64,000 bases of DNA from Clostridia bacterium (GTDB lineage Bacteria; Bacillota; Clostridia; Oscillospirales; Acutalibacteraceae): the NCBI GenBank assembly GCA_017625095.1, contig JAGALQ010000019.1:1-64000 (forward strand). Direction: 5' to 3'. Below are positions 57,297 through 64,000 of the stretch, piece by piece. Position numbers and translations under genes: made by a program. The number at the start of each line of letters is the position of its first letter. Position 1 is the stretch's first letter. The notes under the pieces were generated by a model. It ran no database searches. It was not told the origin of the DNA and saw nothing but the letters and a program-made list of their open reading frames with translations.

Positions 57297-58217
57297 TTGC
57301 AAAAAAAGTATTCGCACGTAATTGTGCTTGGTATTGACGGTGCAGGTTCGTTTATAAAAGATGCCGATACGCCGAACTTTGACCGTATTTTTTCAGATGG
57401 TGCAGTTACATACGGTGCTTTGGCATCAAACCCGTCAATCAGCGCGGAATGCTGGGGCTCAATGCTGCTTGGTGTCGGCCCCGAGGTTCATAAGCTTACC
57501 AACTCAATAGTGAGCGCTGAACCGTATCCGTCTGATTCGCCGTTTCCGTCACTCTTCCGTAGAATAAGGGAGGCTTATCCCGATGCTGAGCTTGGCTCAT
57601 ATTGCGATTGGAATCCGATAACATACGGAATTGTTGAAAACAATATCGGCGTTTCTCACGATACGGCAAACGACGATGTGCTGGTCGATATTATCTGCGA
57701 ATATATCCTTGATAAAAAACCGAAATTTTTGTTTATTCAGTTTGACAGCGTAGATGGGGCAGGACACAAGCACGGTTACGGCACAGCTGAGCATTTAAAA
57801 CGTATCGGTGAAGTTGACGGGCTTGTCAACAAAGTTTATACTGCCGCAGAGAATGCGGAAATAATTGATGACACGCTGTTTATTGTTATTGCTGACCATG
57901 GCGGAACAAACCCCGGAAACGGTGAGGGCGGAAGCCACGGCGGATGGACAGATGCCGAAAAATACGTAACCTTTGCTGCGGCAGGTAAGGGCGTGAGTCA
58001 TACCCGTATAGAGGAAATGAACATACGCGACCTTGCGGCAATTGTACTGTATGCATTCGGTATCGGATTGCCCGTATTTGACGAGGCAGGCTGGACTTCG
58101 CAGATTCCCGAAGGTCTGTTTTCTGACGTGAATATTTCCCCATATCGTGATATATCCCATCTGACCGGTGCTGCACCGAGAGTTTCAAAAATCGCGCATA
58201 CATCAGAATTAATTTAA
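57297..58217 (+). CDS. Alkaline phosphatase-superfamily phosphodiesterase
   Basis: 306 residues from TTG 57297; GGGGTGAT lies a few bases upstream, whereas an ATG at 57291 overlaps that site. Metal-binding motifs are VLGIDGAG with Asp14, the DSVDGAGHKHGY block and IADHGGTNPG, as in type I phosphodiesterase/nucleotide pyrophosphatases. The expected nucleophile Thr/Ser lies in NPSISAECWGSML. It is cytoplasmic, and likely removes a phosphate from a small molecule. First gene of a co-directional run. Confidence 0.85.
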   Translation: MQKKYSHVIVLGIDGAGSFIKDADTPNFDRIFSDGAVTYGALASNPSISAECWGSMLLGVGPEVHKLTNSIVSAEPYPSDSPFPSLFRRIREAYPDAELGSYCDWNPITYGIVENNIGVSHDTANDDVLVDIICEYILDKKPKFLFIQFDSVDGAGHKHGYGTAEHLKRIGEVDGLVNKVYTAAENAEIIDDTLFIVIADHGGTNPGNGEGGSHGGWTDAEKYVTFAAAGKGVSHTRIEEMNIRDLAAIVLYAFGIGLPVFDEAGWTSQIPEGLFSDVNISPYRDISHLTGAAPRVSKIAHTSELI

Positions 58218-58229
58218 GGAGTGGTTATT

Positions 58230-59195
58230 TTGAAAACATGGCAAAAGGCAACGTTCATAACCGTGTTGGTGTTATTTATCGCCGCATCGGTTACAATTTC
58301 ATTTGTCTCAATGGCGCGTGCTCCGTTCGAATATGAATATCAAACCGAAATTGCCGAAATCCCCGGCAATGAGGGATGGGTGCTTTTCGGTTTTAACGGC
58401 AATACTTCCACGAAAGAGGTCTTTATCGACTACGTCCGTGATGAGAACGGCAACAATCCCGACGAATCAAAGCCGGTATCCGCTGTAGGCGATTTTACAA
58501 TGAATACGGATGAATACGTTGAGGTTATACATATCGGAAAAGATGTTAAACACATATATGAAACATCATTCTTTTATTGCAAGGAACTCAAGGCAATAGA
58601 GGTAGACGCACAGAACGAATACTACACCTCTGTTGACGGTGTGCTTTACACAAAGGATATGAAAACGCTGCTTGTTTATCCTATTAAGAAAGATGCGGTT
58701 GAGACAGCGGAAGAAACCGAAGAAGAGGTCAGGAGAGAGGTTTCGTTCACCATTCCCGAAGATGTTGAAAGAGTAGGCTCCTGCGCTTTCTATAAGAATG
58801 AAGTGCTGACAGAAATAAAACTTCCGTCAACACTTAATGAAATAGGTGATATGGCATTCTTCAAATGTCAGAATATCGCTCTTGTAACACTTCCTGAAGG
58901 TCTTGAAAAAATCGGTTCCGATGCATTCAGCTATTGTCATGGTATGGAGCACGTTATGTATATCCCTGCTTCAGTCAAGGAAATCGGCAGCTTTGCATTC
59001 TATAACTGCAAAAATTTAAAGGAATTTTATATGGGTGCACAGAGTAAAGACGGCATCGTCTTTGGAGATAGCTGGCTCCCCAAAAATATAGAAAAAGTTG
59101 TTGTTAATGTTGCCCCTGAAGAGGAGTACGGCAAGACTCGCGCTCAGGCAGAGCAGAGAATAAATGAACTTATTGCGGAAGGAGGAGAGAAGTAA
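58230..59195 (+). CDS. Membrane-anchored BspA-type leucine-rich protein
   Basis: 321 residues from TTG 58230, 8 bases after AAGGAG; a GTG three codons earlier overlaps the ribosome site. An uncleaved-looking hydrophobic segment at about 8-28 anchors it outside. Four or five LRR_5 repeats follow (VERVGSCAFYKNEVLTEIKLP, LNEIGDMAFFKCQ, LEKIGSDAFSYCHG, VKEIGSFAFYNCKN). It may bind a polymer at the surface for the transport system next to it. The stop overlaps the transporter start (TAATG). Confidence 0.85.
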   Translation: MKTWQKATFITVLVLFIAASVTISFVSMARAPFEYEYQTEIAEIPGNEGWVLFGFNGNTSTKEVFIDYVRDENGNNPDESKPVSAVGDFTMNTDEYVEVIHIGKDVKHIYETSFFYCKELKAIEVDAQNEYYTSVDGVLYTKDMKTLLVYPIKKDAVETAEETEEEVRREVSFTIPEDVERVGSCAFYKNEVLTEIKLPSTLNEIGDMAFFKCQNIALVTLPEGLEKIGSDAFSYCHGMEHVMYIPASVKEIGSFAFYNCKNLKEFYMGAQSKDGIVFGDSWLPKNIEKVVVNVAPEEEYGKTRAQAEQRINELIAEGGEK

Positions 59196-60982
59196 TGGCA
59201 AAATCCGGCAGCAAAGAGAAAATGAATATTTTTCAGGAAATGAAAAAATATTGGAACACTCCTGCCGAAGGCAAGTATGTTCCGTACAAAGAGTATTTTT
59301 CGATTTTCGCTGCAGTCGGCGGTGATTACACACTCAAATATCTTAAGAGCTTTCTCTCCTTCGGCACAGGCTGTTATTTGATTGCGTATTATTACGAAAT
59401 TCCTCTGCTGACGTTCAGCGCAATTAACGTATTTTTCCTTGCTTCTACATACTTCTGGAATCTTCTCAATATGGGCGTTGATGCCAACCTCGGCTTCTTG
59501 CCGCCTAAAATAGAGCGCAAATACAATGCGGTATATCTGTCTTTTGCAGTGCTCGGACTTATGATGTTGATTTTTGATTTGTCGTTCATTCTTCCCGACG
59601 GTGTTGCAAATATTATTGACACCCGTTGGAAGGGTATCAACAGCTTCAACATTTTCAAAATTTTCGGTGCGCATTTCCTCACAAACGGCTGGAGCGGCTT
59701 CAGAAACATTCTTATAAGAAAGAAGCTTCTCAAAAAGCTCGGCAGATACAAAATCTTTGCTTACGCAAACGTAATCCAATGCATTATCGTTGTTGTTCTT
59801 ATCTGTTCACTTCCGCTGTATAAGCTTCCGCTTACGGACAGAGTATGGACTCTTTATCTTCTTTTCCAGTTTTACACAATATTCAACTTTGTCGGCTTTT
59901 CACAGTCCGTTGCGGACAATATCAGCCCAAATGCACAGGAGAGGCTTTATGTTCGCTCCTTCCCCGTCAAAATCAGCCACTTTGTGCAGAATATTGTAAA
60001 CGTTCTTCTCCCCACAATTGCAGGTGCAATGTTTATTGACGGTATCAAGGACATCGGTATGTTCAGATATCTTCTGCCGATATTCTTCGTTGCTTCTTCG
60101 GGTGTTATGTTCCTGGGTCTTGGTAAGATCAAGGAGAGAATACCGATGCCTCCCATAGAAAACAGAGAGTACCTGTCATTCTGGCACTGTGTTTCAGGTG
60201 TTTTCAAAAACAAATATCTCTGGATATCGCAGATTGCAAGTCTTCTGGATTCGTTGGGCAACGGTATGCTCGATATGAAGAATATTCTTCTTATCTATAC
60301 CTGGCGTGAAACAGGTCTGTTCTTCTCGCTTGCAGAAATTCTCATTAAAATGGCAGGTAATCCGGGTCAGTTCCTTGCACCGTGGATAAGAAAACGCTTT
60401 GAATACAAGCAGATGATTATATTCAAGTATGTTGTACTTGCCATAAGAAATGCTATCTATATTCTGGCAATTCTGTTCCTTGGCAATACACATTTCCTTT
60501 GCGGTGTTGCTCTGTTCCTTGCTCTTTTCATGGCAGACGTGCTTCAGGCTGCGGTAAGTATTGCTCAGCAGGATACGGATGTACGAATCAAGGATTACCA
60601 GATGTATATTTCAGGCGAAAGACTTGAAGCATATCAGGGTATAGTCGGATGGTTCACTACACCGATTACAACGCTCGTATCTCTTATCATTCCGCTTATG
60701 TTCTACCGCGTCGGCTTCACGTCTGACTGGGACGTTCTTTATATGAACGATATAAGAGTAAAGTGTATGCTCATCGGTCTCGGCTTTGACCTTGCAGGTT
60801 ATATTCTTATGATTCTGCCTTATCTCTTCTTCTGGGATTACAGCGATGAAAAGCACGCTCACGTTATGGAGGTTCTCAAACAGAGAGCTGAGGCAGGAAA
60901 CGCAGCTGTCGACGGTGCTGCTGCAGTTGAAGCTCAGAGCGCACAGCCAACGGCAGAACACGTATGTGTTCAGAAGGAATGA
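59195..60982 (+). CDS. MFS/GPH-type multi-pass transporter
   Basis: 595 residues with about 12 membrane helices. The loop PIENREYLSFWHCVSGVFKNK and the two-bundle layout resemble the glycoside-pentoside-hexuronide branch of the major facilitator superfamily, though sequence motifs are weak. Members of that branch are near 450-500 residues; this one has longer loops and an Ala-rich cytoplasmic tail. Sugar or glycoside uptake is inferred. GGAGGAGAG precedes the ATG, and it is coupled to the LRR gene. Confidence 0.75.
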   Translation: MAKSGSKEKMNIFQEMKKYWNTPAEGKYVPYKEYFSIFAAVGGDYTLKYLKSFLSFGTGCYLIAYYYEIPLLTFSAINVFFLASTYFWNLLNMGVDANLGFLPPKIERKYNAVYLSFAVLGLMMLIFDLSFILPDGVANIIDTRWKGINSFNIFKIFGAHFLTNGWSGFRNILIRKKLLKKLGRYKIFAYANVIQCIIVVVLICSLPLYKLPLTDRVWTLYLLFQFYTIFNFVGFSQSVADNISPNAQERLYVRSFPVKISHFVQNIVNVLLPTIAGAMFIDGIKDIGMFRYLLPIFFVASSGVMFLGLGKIKERIPMPPIENREYLSFWHCVSGVFKNKYLWISQIASLLDSLGNGMLDMKNILLIYTWRETGLFFSLAEILIKMAGNPGQFLAPWIRKRFEYKQMIIFKYVVLAIRNAIYILAILFLGNTHFLCGVALFLALFMADVLQAAVSIAQQDTDVRIKDYQMYISGERLEAYQGIVGWFTTPITTLVSLIIPLMFYRVGFTSDWDVLYMNDIRVKCMLIGLGFDLAGYILMILPYLFFWDYSDEKHAHVMEVLKQRAEAGNAAVDGAAAVEAQSAQPTAEHVCVQKE

Positions 60983-61011
60983 GCAGTAACTTGTTTTGAG
61001 GTGAACTGATT

Positions 61012-61953
61012 ATGAGATTTATAAATGTATTGAAAAACAAAACGGTTTATGCGGATGGCGTTCACGATGACACAAAAGCTCTTCAGGCTTGTATTGATGA
61101 GCTCAAAGACGGGGGTACGGTATACTTTCCCGACGGCACATATCTTATTTCCGCCGCTCTCATTTTCTATTCGCATCAGCACCTTAAGTTTTCGGACAAT
61201 GCAGTAATTCTCCGAAGCGATAAGAGTGAGGAGATAACAAAATATCTGCTGGCATCATATTCTGAACCCGAATGGGGCGGATATGAGGGTACGCACGATG
61301 TTGTGGTTTCGGGCGGTATATTCGACGGCAACAAAGACCTCGATGAAAAATGTACGCTTGTTAATACCGTTCACTGCAGCAATATCACGGTTGAAAACAG
61401 CAGATTCTGCCATTGCTCACAGTGGCACTTTATCGAAATTAACGGAACGGAAAACGCAACCGTTCAGAACTGTGTTTTTGACGGTCCGTCGTATACGGTA
61501 AAAAGCGATATACTTTTCAATGAGCAGATTCAGCTTGATATGTCGCGCCACGGCTCATACGGCCCTGTTTATAACTGTGACGGTACGCTGATTGATTTCA
61601 AATCAGACGATACACCCTGTCGCAATATTCTGATCAGAAATAATATCTTCAAGTGTGACGGATTCCCCGGAGTCGGTCACCACGGCGATATTGACCACCA
61701 CGATATCGTTATTGAGAATAATATTTTTGACGGTCCTTCGGGCAGAATCGGCAAGAGCAGAGGATATATATTCTTCAGACCGATGGTTTATAATCTGACA
61801 GTCAGAAACAACGCGTTCCTCGCTCCCGAAGAAACCGATTCACCGAGCTACGGTATTATCCTCGAAAATCCCGATGCGTCCGCACTGACGGCACAGGATA
61901 ATGTTTTTGAGGGCAAGATCGATAAAGAAGTCATTATAGGAGCCGAGCAGTGA
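61012..61953 (+). CDS. Right-handed beta-helix protein (pectate lyase 3/GH28-like)
   Basis: 313 residues. It starts with the family's DGVHDDTKALQACID, then GGTVYFPDGTYLIS, and continues as parallel beta-helix coils with Asn ladders (VTVENSRFCHC, ATVQNCVFDGPS, NILIRNNIFKC, DIVIENNIFDGP). No signal peptide is present, so it acts inside the cell, perhaps on an imported pectin- or glycan-derived oligomer. GAGGTGA precedes the ATG, 29 bases after the transporter. No definite catalytic residues can be assigned. Confidence 0.83.
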   Translation: MRFINVLKNKTVYADGVHDDTKALQACIDELKDGGTVYFPDGTYLISAALIFYSHQHLKFSDNAVILRSDKSEEITKYLLASYSEPEWGGYEGTHDVVVSGGIFDGNKDLDEKCTLVNTVHCSNITVENSRFCHCSQWHFIEINGTENATVQNCVFDGPSYTVKSDILFNEQIQLDMSRHGSYGPVYNCDGTLIDFKSDDTPCRNILIRNNIFKCDGFPGVGHHGDIDHHDIVIENNIFDGPSGRIGKSRGYIFFRPMVYNLTVRNNAFLAPEETDSPSYGIILENPDASALTAQDNVFEGKIDKEVIIGAEQ

Positions 61954-62012
61954 GCTGAAACGGCTTGAACTGCTGAAACTAACACAAATTGCATTTTCGG
62001 AGGTAACGGTTG

Positions 62013-63914
62013 ATGAAAAAAGTTATAAGTATTGTGCTTTGTGCGGCGATTCTGTTTTCCTGCTGCACTGTCTGGGCATTTGCCGAGCGGGAGGAAGATT
62101 ATCCGCTTATAATTGTTCCCGGTTTCCTTCAGCCATATATGTTTATTGAGGGCGAAGACGGAGCAGAGGACGAGTACCTATGGCTTATGTCTATTGAAAC
62201 TCTTCTGTCAAGGATTGTTGCCGATTTGCCAACGTTGCTGCCTGCTGCTTTAGGTCTTGCATTCGGTAAGACTGAGCAGTTCGGTGCGGCAGTTGGTAAA
62301 ACGTTAACAGCTCTGGCTGATAAGCTCCGCTGCAATCCCGACGGCAGTTCGGTTTATCCCGTTACACATTATAAGAATGACCCTGCGTGGTCAAATGCCG
62401 AATATCTGAGGAACAATGTCAGCCGTGATGCCGAAAGAAAGAATTTCCTCTTTGAAAAATTTGTTGATTACGCTGTGTCAAACGGCTATACAAAGGCTGA
62501 GGATGTTTTCATCTTTGAGTTTGACTCGCGCCACGATGCAATTCAGATTGCTGAAGAACTCAGAACTTTTATAAAAGACGTTAAAGCATATAAAAACTGT
62601 GACAAGGTCAACCTTCTGACAATAAGCTACGGCGGTCTTATTACTGCGACATACTTCTACAACTATATGGATGAGTGCGACGTCAACAAGGCTGTGCTCA
62701 ACGTGCCGCCGCTTCAGGGCACGGATTTCATCGACAGACTTTTCCGTAAGAATGTTGATCTGCCGATGAGGAGTCTTGCTGACTTTGTCGAAAGTGTTCT
62801 CGGTGCAAGCACGGAAATTGCGGATATATTCGCAAACATTGATCCCGAGGCAATCGTCAGCGTTTTCGAAGGTGCTGTTGACGGTATGCTCGCTGTTGTA
62901 CAGAATTGGAGCTCAATGTATACAATTACGTCACCCGACCTTTATGATGACCTGAAAAACGATTTTCTGGATGCAGATAAAGCTGCTCAGATGATTGAGC
63001 GCAATGACATAATTCATTACGATATAATGCCATATACGGCGGAAATTTTTGAAAAATGCAAGGCACTCGGCACCGACGTTTCGATTGTTGCTTGTACAGG
63101 TGCGGATATGGTTTTCGGCGGTGAGTTTAACGGTGATCTGCTTGTGCCTGTCTACAGCGCATCGGGTGCTAAGGTTGCAAAGCTCGGTGAACGCTTTGCC
63201 GACGGATATACGGGCGAAAAATCAATCTGTGATAATCCGTCACACAACCACATTTCTCCCTCAATGGAGATTGATGCAACGTGTGCATTCCTGCCCGAAA
63301 ACACCTGGTTTATTGAGGATTCATATCACGCTCAGTTCGAGCTTGAAGATTACGCAAGTTCACTTTTTGCAAAGCTTGTTTTCACAGACGAGCTAAAGGA
63401 TGTTAATTCTGACCCGGATTATCCGCAGTTTGAAAATTCGGATAATCCGCATATGGGTCTTCACATCAGCTTTGACAGCAGTCCGACGGGTTATCTCAAC
63501 TCAAAAGTTAAGGCGGTTGTTATCAGAAACGTATTTGATGACACAACTGTCAGGATTCTCTCTGTTGTTGCAAACGGTGTCGATATTTCGTTTGACTGTG
63601 GTGGTGTGAAGGCAATTGCTCCCGGTGAAAGCGTTGAAATACCGTTCACGGGCGATGTTCCCGAGGTCAGTGCAAAACGCGGCGAGCTTACGGTGAACTA
63701 CGTTAAAACAGGCACAATTCCCGGTATGACTTCGAAGATTTTTGAGTTCACAGTCAATAACGGTGCACCTTGCGAGTATAGCGGCGGCACAGTTGAAAAC
63801 CGCTTTGAGTCTATGCTTGAAGCTGCTGTGCCCGAAAGTCTGTTCAATGTGCTTGTTAAGCTTTGTCTGCGCAAGATGGTTGAATGCGTTTTTGATACGC
63901 TTATGGTTGCTTAA
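62013..63914 (+). CDS. Secreted lipase-like alpha/beta hydrolase
   Basis: 633 residues from ATG 62013, 8 bases after GGAGGT (a TTG one codon earlier is less well placed). A signal peptide of about 24 residues is followed by the lipase-type oxyanion start LIIVPGFLQP. The nucleophile elbow reads TISYGG with Ser205; the usual first Gly is Thr. The active Asp and His are not certain, but a histidine in SHNHIS near residue 412 is a candidate. The last 150 residues form a beta-sandwich (SYLNSKVKAVVIRNV; NGVDISFDCGG). It probably cleaves lipid or acyl esters outside the cell. Confidence 0.8.
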   Translation: MKKVISIVLCAAILFSCCTVWAFAEREEDYPLIIVPGFLQPYMFIEGEDGAEDEYLWLMSIETLLSRIVADLPTLLPAALGLAFGKTEQFGAAVGKTLTALADKLRCNPDGSSVYPVTHYKNDPAWSNAEYLRNNVSRDAERKNFLFEKFVDYAVSNGYTKAEDVFIFEFDSRHDAIQIAEELRTFIKDVKAYKNCDKVNLLTISYGGLITATYFYNYMDECDVNKAVLNVPPLQGTDFIDRLFRKNVDLPMRSLADFVESVLGASTEIADIFANIDPEAIVSVFEGAVDGMLAVVQNWSSMYTITSPDLYDDLKNDFLDADKAAQMIERNDIIHYDIMPYTAEIFEKCKALGTDVSIVACTGADMVFGGEFNGDLLVPVYSASGAKVAKLGERFADGYTGEKSICDNPSHNHISPSMEIDATCAFLPENTWFIEDSYHAQFELEDYASSLFAKLVFTDELKDVNSDPDYPQFENSDNPHMGLHISFDSSPTGYLNSKVKAVVIRNVFDDTTVRILSVVANGVDISFDCGGVKAIAPGESVEIPFTGDVPEVSAKRGELTVNYVKTGTIPGMTSKIFEFTVNNGAPCEYSGGTVENRFESMLEAAVPESLFNVLVKLCLRKMVECVFDTLMVA

Positions 63915-63940
63915 TCTATAGGATGTTAAGGAGAATTTAT

Positions 63941-64000
63941 ATGCTTGAACGTATAACAGCTTTTCTTATCACCTGCATTCTGACAGTGTGCTCGTGGCTC
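63941..64000 (+). CDS. Start of a gene cut by the window edge
   Basis: AAGGAGAATTTAT precedes an ATG, and 20 codons are open to the end of the window, reading MLERITAFLITCILTVCSWL. This looks like a signal peptide or first membrane segment. It follows the lipase-like gene by 26 bases and so probably belongs to the same operon. Confidence 0.7.
   Translation, partial: MLERITAFLITCILTVCSWL

Overview
The window looks like chromosome from an anaerobic, endospore-forming, low-to-mid GC Firmicute of the gut Clostridia (Oscillospirales/Ruminococcaceae-like). The grounds are: a cotJABC spore-coat operon; oxygen-sensitive class III ribonucleotide reductase (nrdD/nrdG); the Firmicute order SRP RNA-dnaX-ebfC-recR; BspA-type leucine-rich surface proteins, one with a dockerin-like module; many TTG/GTG starts behind strong AGGAGG-type ribosome binding sites; and dispersed palindromic intergenic repeats. 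No tRNA, rRNA, CRISPR, phage or transposase gene was recognised. Genus is inference only.

Layout. 1-507: nested intergenic repeats. 508-2833: polar amino-acid ABC transporter. 3175-15636: the information-processing block rpoB-rpoC, then rpsL-rpsG-fusA-tuf, each half with its own near-consensus promoter. 15721-18504: SRP RNA, dnaX, ebfC, recR. 18550-20978: an acyltransferase, a small gene broken by an in-frame TAG, and a small membrane protein. 21202-26481: hom, lysC (with a clear internal start for a beta chain) and gyrA. 26519-31237: an LCP-family cell-wall ligase and a GH38 alpha-mannosidase. 31283-33989 (minus): nrdDG with a consensus promoter overlapped by tandem NrdR-type boxes. 34264-37449: PI-PLC-like enzyme, patatin, membrane acyltransferase. 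37799-38873: cotJABC. 39101-47826: two large secreted proteins, a clan GH-A hydrolase and a 1981-residue BspA/VWA/dockerin protein, with a displaced copy of the 3' end of cotJC between them. 47885-49934: a divergent Gfo/Idh/MocA oxidoreductase and a DUF1349 protein.

50005-55148 (minus) is the most unusual locus: a six-gene, tightly coupled operon encoding a CooC-like ATPase with a CxC motif, two 2-hydroxyacyl-CoA-dehydratase-type Fe-S subunits, their ATP-dependent activase, a 51-residue membrane protein, and a free-standing protein resembling the middle part of acetyl-CoA synthase. No CoA-transferase, electron-transfer flavoprotein, CO dehydrogenase or corrinoid protein lies nearby, so the enzyme is not an obvious amino-acid fermentation dehydratase. 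It is the best candidate here for an undescribed metalloenzyme system.

55396-64000: an rRNA/tRNA 2'-O-methyltransferase, a metallophosphoesterase, then a co-directional run of a metal-dependent phosphodiesterase, an anchored LRR protein, an MFS/GPH-type transporter, a beta-helix protein, a secreted lipase-like hydrolase and the start of a further gene cut by the window edge.

All family assignments come from reading the sequence and recalled motifs; no database search was run.
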